From JAZKSG01 sp036626215 (lineage in GTDB: Archaea; Thermoplasmatota; E2; DHVEG-1), in contig JAZKSG010000020.1 in assembly GCA_036626215.1 (NCBI GenBank), positions 1 through 25,506 on the forward strand: 25,506 nucleotides of DNA, written 5' to 3'. The translations under genes were made by a program, and so were the position numbers. How positions within the stretch are numbered: position 1 is the stretch's first letter; each line of letters opens with the position of its first letter. Of this stretch, positions 17,302-24,584 are shown piece after piece. The notes beneath the pieces are model-generated. The model was not told where the DNA came from. It made no database searches and worked only from the letters and a program-made list of their open reading frames with translations.

Positions 17302-19977
17302 TTATTCTTTGATGTCGTATACTACTCGGTAGGCTTCTGGATCATCTGTTTTCTCGAATTCGAAGCCTTTTTCTTTGCATAGATTAATCATAGGTCGATT
17401 AGCTTTTAACACATCGCCATAGATTCTTTTTAGTCCTTTGTCTTTAGCTATTTCGATGGTGAAATCAAGGAATTCAGATCCTAGTCCTTTCCGTTGCCAT
17501 TTATCGGTGACAATCAAAGCGAATTCACCAACCTCTGTTTCGCCTGGTGGAAGTATAAGTCTGGTTACACCGAGTAGTCTTTTCTCTCCGTTTTCATCTA
17601 GCTCTGCTACTATTCCTATCTCCCGGTCATAATCTATGTTACAGTATTTGGTACGCATCTCATGAGGTGCTTCACGGATTATTCTGAAAAACCTGAAACG
17701 GACTGATCTCTCTGAAAAAGTTTTAAACATTTCTAACCAGAGAGGCTCATCCTCTGGTTTAATAGGCCTTAACAACAGCTCGATTCCATCTTTTAAAGTT
17801 ACTTCTTTTTTGTATTGACTTGGGTATTTACTGATGATTAGATGAGGTTTTTCCTCAGGGTTTTCATCTAGTATAACTCTGGCATCTACAGCGGTTAACT
17901 CGTTATCAGATATAATAAGAGGGTTTAGATCAATGGTTTTAATCTCGGGGTGGTTCTCTATGAGATGTGAAAAGTTAATCATTGTTTTCTCTACCTTTCT
18001 CATATCAACCGGTGGAATATTTCGATATCCCTCCAGTAATTTGTAGGCTTTGGTTTTCTCTATTATTCTTCGAGCTAACACTTGATTTAGAGGTGGAAAA
18101 CCAAGAGCTCTATCTTTGTATAGCTCTGTTAGTACTCCTCCAAGTCCGAAAAGAATAACTGATCCAAAAATTGGGTCTTTTTTAGAACCAAGTATAAACT
18201 CAGCATCAGAGTTTTCAACCATCTTCTGGATGGTTACACCCTCTACATCTGCATCTGGAACGTTTTCTTTCACTTTTTTCATCATATCTTGGTATGCATT
18301 TCTCACGTTTTCCTCGCAGCTTAGATCCAGTTTTACTCCACCGGAGTCGCTTTTGTGGGTGATATCAGATGAATAAATTTTCATCACTACAGGATAGCCG
18401 ATTTCTTCAGCTATTTTTACTGCTTCATCTTCATCTTTTGCAATTTTTGGTTGAGTTGTGTTTATACCATAGAGTTCCATTATTTCTTTAGATTCTTTTT
18501 CGCTGAGAAGAGTTCTATCTTCTTCTTTTGCTTTGTCTATGATTTTCTTGGTTTCATCTTTAACCTTCTCTGTATCTCTAACTTCTCTTTCTTCTGGTGT
18601 CTCAAAAAGAAGTTCCAAGTTACGGGCGTAGTGATAAAGATGCATATATGATTTCACTGCTTCCTCTGGAGTATCATATGTTGGTACGTCATTCCGGTTG
18701 AGTAGTTGACGTGCATACTGAACGCTTTCTTCTCCAACAAAAGAAGTCAGCATTGGTTTACTAGTCTTTTTGGATAAATCAATGATGGCGTCAGATAGTT
18801 TTTTAGGATCAGCCATGACTTGGGGGACAGAGATAACCAGAATGCCGTCTATGTTGTCATCTTCCATACATACCTCAATGGTTTTACGGTAATCTTCTTC
18901 ATCGCTATCTCCTATGATATCTACAGGATTTCCATGGCTCCAATGAGGCGGTAGAAACTCGTTTAGACGTTCTATAGTTTCATCTGAAAGCTCCGCTAAC
19001 TTACCACCTTCTTCAACCACTGCATCAGTAGCTAAAACACCTGGTCCACCAGCGTTGGTGATAATAGCTAAACGTGGACCTTGAGGACGAGGTTGTTTAG
19101 CGAGAATAGATGCACAATTAAACAACTCGCTTATCTCTTTAACACGGACGATACCCGCTCTTTTAAAAGCGGCGTCATAAACATCGTCTTCACCAGCCAT
19201 AGCGCCAGTATGGGAAGAAGCTGCTTGAGCACCTTCAGCATAACGACCTGCTTTAATAGCTATGATAGGTTTCGATCGAGCAAAACCACGAGCAGCACTC
19301 ATGAACTCACGTGCTTCAGTGATAGATTCTACATACAAAACAATACTTTTGGTGTGGGCATCACGTCCAAAATAATCGATGAGATCTCCAAAATCTACAT
19401 CCATCATAGAACCAACGGAGACAAAACCACTAAAACCCACCTGGGCAGTAGCCGCCCAATCAAGAATAGAACCACATATTGCACCACTCTGAGAAAACAA
19501 AGCAATGTTTCCCTTCAAAGGCATAGCGCCTGCAAAAGTAGCGTTCATATTAAGATAAGGCATAACGATGCCTACACAGTTAGGTCCAACAATCCTAAGG
19601 CCATATTTTTCTTTAATTTTCCTAAGTTCCTCTTCTCTCTTTTTACCTTCTTCACCTATCTCTTTGAAACCAGCAGAAATCACGATTATTCCTTTAACAC
19701 CCTTTTCACCACATTCCTCAACAACTTGATTAACCACCTTCGAAGGAGTAGCTATAATAGCGAGATCTGGAGTTTTAGGAACATCTTTAATTGAAGAATA
19801 AGCCTGAACACCCTGAATACTCTCCCTTTTAGGATTTACAGGATAAACTACGCCTTCATATCCTGATCCAACCAAGTTACGAAAAATACGATAACCAGCT
19901 ACTTCTCGTCTGTTGCTAGCCCCAATGACCGCTATACTTTCTGGCTTAAATATTTTATCAAGATTTTTGACGCCCAT
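17302..19977 (-). CDS. ADP-forming acyl-CoA synthetase fused to GNAT acetyltransferase (Pat-type)
   Basis: An 891-aa fusion from the chosen start. A CoA-binding domain (SIAVIGASNRREVAGYRI), a succinyl-CoA-ligase-like domain and an ATP-grasp domain together match ADP-forming acetyl-CoA synthetase. The C-terminal 170 residues are a GNAT fold (GEFALIVTDKW, then QRKGLG near 828-833). Length and domain order match the Pat/YfiQ protein lysine acetyltransferases. The phosphorylated histidine of the synthetase (SSHTGAMAG) is present at His256; I recall it is lost in Salmonella Pat, so this enzyme may keep synthetase activity. The start is placed at ATG 19977 because AGGGTG lies 7 nt upstream; an in-frame TTG at 20004 would add nine residues without a good ribosome-binding site. 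It may acetylate metabolic enzymes or chromatin proteins. Confidence 0.88.
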   Translation of the reverse strand: MGVKNLDKIFKPESIAVIGASNRREVAGYRIFRNLVGSGYEGVVYPVNPKRESIQGVQAYSSIKDVPKTPDLAIIATPSKVVNQVVEECGEKGVKGIIVISAGFKEIGEEGKKREEELRKIKEKYGLRIVGPNCVGIVMPYLNMNATFAGAMPLKGNIALFSQSGAICGSILDWAATAQVGFSGFVSVGSMMDVDFGDLIDYFGRDAHTKSIVLYVESITEAREFMSAARGFARSKPIIAIKAGRYAEGAQAASSHTGAMAGEDDVYDAAFKRAGIVRVKEISELFNCASILAKQPRPQGPRLAIITNAGGPGVLATDAVVEEGGKLAELSDETIERLNEFLPPHWSHGNPVDIIGDSDEEDYRKTIEVCMEDDNIDGILVISVPQVMADPKKLSDAIIDLSKKTSKPMLTSFVGEESVQYARQLLNRNDVPTYDTPEEAVKSYMHLYHYARNLELLFETPEEREVRDTEKVKDETKKIIDKAKEEDRTLLSEKESKEIMELYGINTTQPKIAKDEDEAVKIAEEIGYPVVMKIYSSDITHKSDSGGVKLDLSCEENVRNAYQDMMKKVKENVPDADVEGVTIQKMVENSDAEFILGSKKDPIFGSVILFGLGGVLTELYKDRALGFPPLNQVLARRIIEKTKAYKLLEGYRNIPPVDMRKVEKTMINFSHLIENHPEIKTIDLNPLIISDNELTAVDARVILDENPEEKPHLIISKYPSQYKKEVTLKDGIELLLRPIKPEDEPLWLEMFKTFSERSVRFRFFRIIREAPHEMRTKYCNIDYDREIGIVAELDENGEKRLLGVTRLILPPGETEVGEFALIVTDKWQRKGLGSEFLDFTIEIAKDKGLKRIYGDVLKANRPMINLCKEKGFEFEKTDDPEAYRVVYDIKE

Positions 19978-20079
19978 ACTCAAACACCCTAACTTAAAAT
20001 CCAACGTTATTTTTTTCTATAGCACCATGGCCAGATGCGGCATATCAAAGAAGGTTTAATAAAACTATCGACTAAAAAC

Positions 20080-20168
20080 GTGGACGTCGAGTTAAGATTT
20101 AAAATATGACAGCACCCATCATATTTTTTGGGCAATAAACATGGAGGGGATGCTGTCTTATTTAGTAG
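20080..20168 (+). mobile_element. left-end remnant of an IS related to the element at 21732
   Basis: About 90 bp align with the left end of the intact IS. The terminal repeat is GTGGACGTCGAGTT (intact: GTGGATGTCAAGTT), then a shared TTAAAATATGA, a T-rich spacer, and ATGGAGGGGATGCTGTCTTA against ATGGATGGGATGCTATCGTA. The start of a transposase is readable (MEGMLSYLVEG against MDGMLSYIERG). The rest of the transposase and the right end are missing, and homology stops near 20168. About 20 differences show that it comes from a diverged copy. The upstream ATG at 20106 ends after ten codons, which supports ATG 20141 as the true start in this family. Confidence 0.8.
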
Positions 20169-20675
20169 AAGGAAATAGCGGCTATAGTTTCCATTTCTCT
20201 GTCCGTACTGTTAATCTCTACAACTGCTATTGTTCCTCAAACACAAGCTGAAAAAGTTCTGAATCAAAATGAATCTAATAAATTGGCAGTAGCTATTAAA
20301 GAAAGTACGTTAAACACTTCAGAAGAGGACTTTGATTTCGAAGATTTTTGGGATTTACTTATTAATATAACCAAATTCCTTGCAGATTTTACAGGTTCTA
20401 TAGCGGATTTTTTCAATTCGATAGTTGAAATGATATCTTCCTTCATTGTCAAGTTTTTTGAAAATAATCCCGATGTTTTGATATGGGGAACTGTTTTTTA
20501 TATTATTTTGGTTTTTTTTAGTAAAGTATTAGAGCTTTTTGTGGATATTGTAGATCTTCAAATCTGGGATGATATTCAAAATCTTTTCAACTCTTCAGGT
20601 GACAAAGATGAAGAAAAAACTTCTGCACATCAGCTAGAAAGATATCCTTATTTTTCTATAGATCTCGATATTTAG
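20169..20675 (+). pseudogene. secreted small protein that has lost its start codon to an IS remnant
   Basis: From 20169 a 168-codon frame runs to a TAA-type stop without an ATG, GTG or TTG in its first 38 codons. It opens KEIAAIVSISLSVLLISTTA and PQTQA, a complete signal peptide apart from the initiator Met. A polar segment, an acidic/aromatic stretch (EEDFDFEDFWD), amphipathic helices and one membrane segment (WGTVFYIILVFFSKVLEL) follow, with a charged tail. A stop (TAG 20166) immediately precedes the frame, where IS homology ends. The simplest reading is that an IS inserted at the start codon and later decayed. An internal TTG at 20283 would give 130 aa without a signal peptide. Translation from the IS start at 20141 is in another frame and stops near 20250. 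No family is recognised. Confidence 0.65.
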
Positions 20676-20823
20676 ACTCATTTTTTCCCAAAAAATTTCT
20701 TATAAGACAGTGAAAATAAATAATTAATCTTTTCCAGTTTTTATTCAAACATTTTGCTTAATTAGGTATTATTGCTTTGTAATAAAAGAAAAAGAGATTT
20801 TTTTGGTTTTGTATTCTTTTGCT

Positions 20824-21300
20824 CTATGGCCAACTAACAGTTATTGTCTGATAATCAGAGATAAAAGGCAGTAAGTTTGGAAGCAACCCGTCTCTCAGCT
20901 CTACGTCAGGATTTTTAGGAGAAAAGTCAACTTGGTTATAAATTATTTTTTGCCTGAGGGTTGGCTTTGGTGTGATAGTTAATCCAACTTTAACACTATT
21001 TTGGCCTTTTGGGATTTCCACAATAACATAATTACCCATGACTGTACCTCTGCTTGATTGTATAGATATTGGAACGGTTTTCCTCACTAACCGAAATCCA
21101 GGTTCATCAATTACATGTTTTCTAACTTTGATTACACCTACTGTACTAGAGAAAATCCCTGTAGGTTTTTCTTCATTTTCTGGGGTGGTGTTTGTCACCT
21201 TTTTCTCTGTTATTGAAGCCGTTGCAGCACTTGCTGCTGCAAAACCTGATGCCACGAAAAGAACTGCAGCCAATATTGCCATTATTTTTTTCATATTCAT
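20824..21300 (-). CDS. small secreted protein of unknown function
   Basis: A 158-aa protein with an N-terminal signal peptide (MNMKKIMAILAAVLFVASG, cut near AAASA) and a mature part rich in beta-strand patterns (VIKVRKHVI, NYVIVEIPKGQNSVKVGLTI, DYQTITVSW). No cysteines, membrane anchor or known domain are seen. The start is set at ATG 21300 because a strong GGAGGAGG run lies 4 nt upstream; the next ATG (21294) fits almost as well. A longer frame reaching 21363 would add 21 residues through the ribosome-binding site and leader hairpin and is not credible. A TATA box at 21405-21414 predicts a leader of about 80 nt. The 148 bp between it and the convergent pseudogene hold nothing recognisable. 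Confidence 0.75.
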   Translation of the reverse strand: MNMKKIMAILAAVLFVASGFAAASAATASITEKKVTNTTPENEEKPTGIFSSTVGVIKVRKHVIDEPGFRLVRKTVPISIQSSRGTVMGNYVIVEIPKGQNSVKVGLTITPKPTLRQKIIYNQVDFSPKNPDVELRDGLLPNLLPFISDYQTITVSWP

Positions 21301-21337
21301 TTTTCCTCCTCCTCCGCCTGTCTGTTGTGTTACAAAA

Positions 21338-21364
21338 GTTGCATCACCGACGGCATGATGCAAC
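21338..21364 (-). promoter_or_regulatory. hairpin in the mRNA leader of the small secreted protein
   Basis: GTTGCATCA and TGATGCAAC form a perfect 9-bp stem with a 9-nt loop, 38 nt upstream of the start codon and just after the expected transcription start. It ends before the GGAGGAGG ribosome-binding site. It may stabilise the mRNA or bind a regulator. Confidence 0.55.
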
Positions 21365-21404
21365 CGTTTATTTCTTAGTTTTACATTGAGGATAAAGAAT
21401 AAGA

Positions 21405-21414
21405 AATATATAAA
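21405..21414 (-). promoter_or_regulatory. probable TATA box of the small secreted protein
   Basis: The minus strand reads TTTATATATT about 105 nt upstream of the start codon, placing the mRNA start near 21383, before the leader hairpin. Confidence 0.5.
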
Positions 21415-21731
21415 TTTTATGAATTTCTTTTATATTTAAATATATTTTAAATTAATATAGCTGTTTTTAGAATACTACAATTTACACTATAAACAATTTC
21501 TACCAGAGAAATTCTAATAAAACAGAATAAATAATTTTTGTAGAAAAAACACAAAATATACCTTCAAATGGTACATTAATTGATTTAAAAACATATTAGC
21601 ACTTAGAAAATAATATAGGTCTGCTGAGAGGTAAACATGTTAACAGGGAAAGAACATGATAAAAATATATTGAAGCATCTTGAGGTTTTATAATTCTTTA
21701 ATTGTTTCTTTAACTTTGTTAATAAAAAATT
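21415..21731. other. AT-rich non-coding stretch before the IS
   Basis: About 317 bp of very AT-rich sequence with no convincing gene. The only coding hint is ATG 21637 with GAGAGG upstream, which opens an 18-residue frame (MLTGKEHDKNILKHLEVL) ending at 21693. It may be a chance frame or the front of a gene broken here before the IS arrived. Confidence 0.5.
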
Positions 21732-21745
21732 GTGGATGTCAAGTT
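21732..21745 (+). repeat. IS left terminal inverted repeat
   Basis: GTGGATGTCAAGTT is the exact inverse of the right repeat at 22432-22445. The same motif with two changes marks the start of the remnant at 20080. Confidence 0.88.
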
Positions 21746-21750
21746 AATAA

Positions 21751-21757
21751 TTAAAAT
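21751..21757 (+). promoter_or_regulatory. probable transposase TATA box
   Basis: TTAAAAT, conserved as TTTAAAAT in the remnant, would start transcription about 25 nt downstream near 21780. That is after the 5' arm of the hairpin but before the ribosome-binding site GAGG at 21784-21787. Confidence 0.5.
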
Positions 21758-21759
21758 AT

Positions 21760-21813
21760 GATAGCATCCCTTTACATTTTTTTGAGGTTACTAAAAATGG
21801 ATGGGATGCTATC
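21760..21813 (+). promoter_or_regulatory. hairpin enclosing the transposase ribosome-binding site and start
   Basis: GATAGCATCCC (21760-21770) pairs perfectly with GGGATGCTATC (21803-21813). The 32-nt loop contains GAGG and ATG 21797. In the remnant the arms are GACAGCACCC and GGGATGCTGTC, so one T-A pair has become C-G on both sides. The fold would hinder translation only in transcripts that enter from outside. Confidence 0.6.
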
Positions 21814-22432
21814 GTATATAGAAAGAGGGTTAGAATCTAAAAAGGTTTTTGAAAGAAAACGTAAAAACTTGAGGACAAGAGCTCTCGTTATCTTGTTGTA
21901 TCATTATGGTCTTTCCCTGAGAGATTGCCAAAAAGTTGTATCATGTTATGAGCCAGTTAGCCATGAGGCTATCCGTCTATGGTATCATAAAACCTCAGAT
22001 TTATTTAAAATACAGAAAGGAACACATGAAGTTATAGCAGTAGATGAAACAAAAATTAAGATCCATGGAAGACTTCATATTGTTTGGGCTGCAATAGATG
22101 TACATAGCTGGGAAGTCCTTGGTGTATGGATATCTCAAGGACGTGCCTCTATAGAGGCATACAGTTTTCTTAGATATATTCTAAGAAAATGTAAAAACAG
22201 CCCAAAAATACTGGTTGATGGTGGACCTTGGTATAAACCAGCTCTTAAAAGATTAGGTGTGGAATGGGAGCATATTACTTTCGGGTTGCGTAACCCGGTA
22301 GAGCAATGGTTTTTCCTGTTGAAACATAGGATTAAACGTTTTTACAAGCGTTGGCCTCACAACGCTAGTATAGATACAGCACAGGAATGGATGAACTCAT
22401 TTGTATCGATGTATCACTTAGTGAGGTGCTAA
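21797..22432 (+). CDS. IS6/IS240-like DDE transposase
   Basis: A 211-aa transposase from the chosen start. An N-terminal helix-turn-helix-like part (YHYGLSLRDCQKVV, VSHEAIRLWYHK) precedes the catalytic domain, with the acidic residues in VDETK (D83), VDGGPWY (D141) and NPVEQWF (E169). VWAAIDV and GRASIEAYSFLR are typical of the IS240-type domain. ATG 21797 is preferred because GAGG lies 9 nt upstream and because the remnant conserves MxGMLSY but not the frame upstream. The earlier ATG at 21758 would add 13 residues. The stop codon touches the right terminal repeat. The reading frame is intact, so the element may be active. Confidence 0.88.
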   Translation: MDGMLSYIERGLESKKVFERKRKNLRTRALVILLYHYGLSLRDCQKVVSCYEPVSHEAIRLWYHKTSDLFKIQKGTHEVIAVDETKIKIHGRLHIVWAAIDVHSWEVLGVWISQGRASIEAYSFLRYILRKCKNSPKILVDGGPWYKPALKRLGVEWEHITFGLRNPVEQWFFLLKHRIKRFYKRWPHNASIDTAQEWMNSFVSMYHLVRC

Positions 22433-22461
22433 ACTTGACATCCACCGAAAAAACAGTTTTT

Positions 22462-23496
22462 TTACAGACCCCAATAACTATTCAAAACTTCTTTCAACTT
22501 CTTCCTGTTTTTGTTTGCCTCATAAAACTGTTGAAAAGTAGCTCTACTCTCCTCTTTAACGAAATTCTTCTGATTCAATAAACCAGTCATTTCGTTGTAA
22601 TAGGCTGTTGCACTTGCCTCATTGTTGTATCCACCTCCCATCAAAACCAAAAGTTTGTCACAATATCTTTCAGCTAAATTTTTTATTCTTCTAGCAGCAT
22701 AGTAGTATGTTTGGAAGTTATATTCTAAATCACCTAATGGGTCCGAGTAATGTGTATCTACCCCAGACTGGAAAATGATGAACTCTGGTTCAAACTGTTT
22801 CATAAACTTTGGAATTAACTCTTTAAAAAACCTTAAGAAAACTCCGCCTCCGGTTCGTGGAGGGAAAGGTAGATTTATAGTATAGCCCCTGCCTACACCT
22901 TCACCTATCTCTTCAATGCTGCCGGTATGCGGGTAGAGGGTTTTTCCATCTTGATGGAAAGATATGTTAAGGACTGAGGGATCATTATAGTATATCTCCT
23001 GGGTTCCATCTGCATGATGAACATCTATATCTATAATCATGAAACGTTTGATGTTTTGTTTTATACGAAGTTTCTCTATAACCATAGCTATGTCGTTAAA
23101 AAAACAGAAACCCGAAGAAAAATCTGTACCTGTATGATGGAAGCCACCCAATGGGTTGACCATGCAGTTGAAATCTTGGAAGAGTTTTTCTCCAGCTAAA
23201 AGAGTGCCTCCAACAGCGTGTGAAGCATGTTTATATATTCCTTTGGGGACAGGTGTATCAGCAGAGAGTTTACCTCCTTGTTTACTAAGTTTTTTTATTT
23301 GATCTAAATACTTTTTTGTATGAACTCTTAGTATGTCTTCATCAGTTGCTTTTTTTGCGGTAAATTGCTGGATTTGATCTAAAATCTTTTTTTCTTTTAG
23401 CATTTCCATTGTTTTGTGGGGTTTATCCCCTATGAAGGGGTGGTCAACGCCGAGATCGTATTTGTTGTAATCCTCGTGATATACAATTCCAATCAT
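22462..23496 (-). CDS. histone deacetylase / AcuC family protein
   Basis: A 344-aa class-I HDAC-like zinc amidohydrolase. Active-site features are complete: GGFHH at residues 117-121 (H120 and H121), zinc ligands in IDIDVHHADGTQ (D158 and H160) and QSGVDTHYSDPLG (D248), and GGGYN with Tyr291. Such proteins remove acetyl groups from lysines, or from small amides such as acetylpolyamines. The start is set at ATG 23496; a TTG nine bases upstream is possible, and neither has a clear ribosome-binding site. A TTTTATAAAA box at 23554-23563 would give a leader of about 35 nt. The IS lies directly downstream. An acetyltransferase fusion is encoded 2.5 kb away, so a shared acetylation role is possible. 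Confidence 0.88.
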   Translation of the reverse strand: MIGIVYHEDYNKYDLGVDHPFIGDKPHKTMEMLKEKKILDQIQQFTAKKATDEDILRVHTKKYLDQIKKLSKQGGKLSADTPVPKGIYKHASHAVGGTLLAGEKLFQDFNCMVNPLGGFHHTGTDFSSGFCFFNDIAMVIEKLRIKQNIKRFMIIDIDVHHADGTQEIYYNDPSVLNISFHQDGKTLYPHTGSIEEIGEGVGRGYTINLPFPPRTGGGVFLRFFKELIPKFMKQFEPEFIIFQSGVDTHYSDPLGDLEYNFQTYYYAARRIKNLAERYCDKLLVLMGGGYNNEASATAYYNEMTGLLNQKNFVKEESRATFQQFYEANKNRKKLKEVLNSYWGL

Positions 23497-23553
23497 AGTT
23501 GTCAAGCAGATTGCATATGTCTTTGATATATCTTTTTCTGTATTTTAAAGAGG

Positions 23554-23563
23554 TTTTATAAAA
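23554..23563 (-). promoter_or_regulatory. probable TATA box of the deacetylase gene
   Basis: TTTTATAAAA, itself palindromic, is centred about 62 nt upstream of the deacetylase start. It is separate from the TATA box of the divergent plus-strand gene at 23608. Confidence 0.45.
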
Positions 23564-23607
23564 TAGACTTATTTTTATCAAAATGTTTAAATATTTGCAA
23601 TACGTGT

Positions 23608-23615
23608 TTTATATA
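23608..23615 (+). promoter_or_regulatory. probable TATA box of the PKD-domain gene
   Basis: TTTATATA lies about 33 nt upstream of ATG 23645. The mRNA would start close to GTGATC (23634-23639), the likely ribosome-binding site. Confidence 0.5.
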
Positions 23616-23644
23616 GAGATATAGGAATAAAAAGTGATCTGAAT

Positions 23645-24580
23645 ATGAAAAAAACAACCTCCATTCTTATAATAACCATGCTAATGACCTCTACACTACT
23701 CGCAACAACCATACCCGCACAAGAATGTAACGACAACCAACCACCAAAAATAGAGATAACCAAACCAGAAGCAAAATCTCTCTACATGTTTGACAAAAAA
23801 ATTATGAATCTATCAAACTCAAATATAATATCCAACATATTATCAAACCAGACCCGTATATTTGGAGTTATAACCATAGAAGCAAATGCAACAGATGACA
23901 ACAAAGTAGAAAAAGTCGAATTCTACATAGACGACGAACTAAAAGAAACTGTAAACGAAACCCCATATCAATATAAATGGAGTTGGAAAGAATTCGAATC
24001 AAATCAGAAATACAACATAAAGGTAAAAGCATACGACGAAGAAGGACTAAACAGCACAGACAACATAACAGTCAACAGACATAGAAGCATTTTACTATAC
24101 GCAGCAGCCGCAACAGGAGTAGGATATACCGGATTAAAAACAACTAAAAACATATTACAAGGAAAACAAGAAGAAACACCAGAGGAGAACGAAACTGAAA
24201 AACAAACACCAAAAGCAATTATCAACGCACCTGGAGAAAAAAAATCCAACACAGAAATAACTTTTGATGCATCAGAAAGCTCTGACATAGATGGAGAAAT
24301 AACATCCTACCAATGGGAATTCGGAACTGGAGACACAGCAAAAGGAAAAACAGTTACATATACCTTCAAAAAACCGGGGATATACACTGTATATTTAACA
24401 GTAACAGACGACAGCGGACTAACAGATACCGCCTATACAAGCGTAGCCATCAAACAAAAAGAGGTAAATAAAAACAAAGAAACCAACTCAGATATACCTA
24501 TACTCATAATAATAGGTCTACTCTGTGTGATAGCCGCAGCAGTAGCAATAGTATTCTACAGAAAAAAACTAAAAAAATAA
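23645..24580 (+). CDS. membrane-anchored surface protein with Ig-like and PKD domains
   Basis: A 311-aa protein that starts with a signal peptide (KKTTSILIITMLMTSTLL, cut near PAQ-E). A bacterial-type Ig-like domain follows near residues 75-145 (ATDDNKVEKVEFYIDDE, WKEFESNQKYNIKVKAYD). A short hydrophobic stretch (SILLYAAAATGVGYTG) leads to an acidic linker and a PKD domain near 188-270 (FDASESSDIDGEITSYQWEF, YTFKKPGIYTVYLTV). One C-terminal membrane helix and a basic tail (IIIGLLCVIAAAVAIVFY, then RKKLKK) anchor it facing outwards. It is probably an adhesion or surface-scaffold protein. Its stop lies 4 bp from the end of the convergent membrane-protein gene. Confidence 0.88.
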   Translation: MKKTTSILIITMLMTSTLLATTIPAQECNDNQPPKIEITKPEAKSLYMFDKKIMNLSNSNIISNILSNQTRIFGVITIEANATDDNKVEKVEFYIDDELKETVNETPYQYKWSWKEFESNQKYNIKVKAYDEEGLNSTDNITVNRHRSILLYAAAATGVGYTGLKTTKNILQGKQEETPEENETEKQTPKAIINAPGEKKSNTEITFDASESSDIDGEITSYQWEFGTGDTAKGKTVTYTFKKPGIYTVYLTVTDDSGLTDTAYTSVAIKQKEVNKNKETNSDIPILIIIGLLCVIAAAVAIVFYRKKLKK

Positions 24581-24584
24581 TCTT

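Larger units (their letters stand above)
21732..22445 (+). mobile_element. complete IS6/IS240-like insertion sequence, 714 bp
   Basis: Perfect 14-bp terminal inverted repeats GTGGATGTCAAGTT (21732-21745) and AACTTGACATCCAC (22432-22445) bound one DDE transposase gene. Size, single gene and repeat length agree with archaeal IS6-family elements. No clear target duplication is seen: the 8-bp flanks are AAAAAATT and CGAAAAAA, which share only an A-run. Together with the remnant at 20080 this shows repeated activity of the family in this locus. The right repeat ends 17 bp before the 3' end of the deacetylase gene. Confidence 0.88.

Noticed and set aside
19978..20004. TTG start adding nine residues to the synthetase fusion
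   Set aside because: ATG 19977 has AGGGTG 7 nt upstream and places the catalytic His at the family's usual position.
21301..21363. Longer N-terminus for the small secreted protein
   Set aside because: It would translate the ribosome-binding site and leader hairpin and bury the signal peptide.
21724..22453. Target-site duplication around the intact IS
   Set aside because: The flanks AAAAAATT and CGAAAAAA share only an A-run, so no duplication can be claimed.
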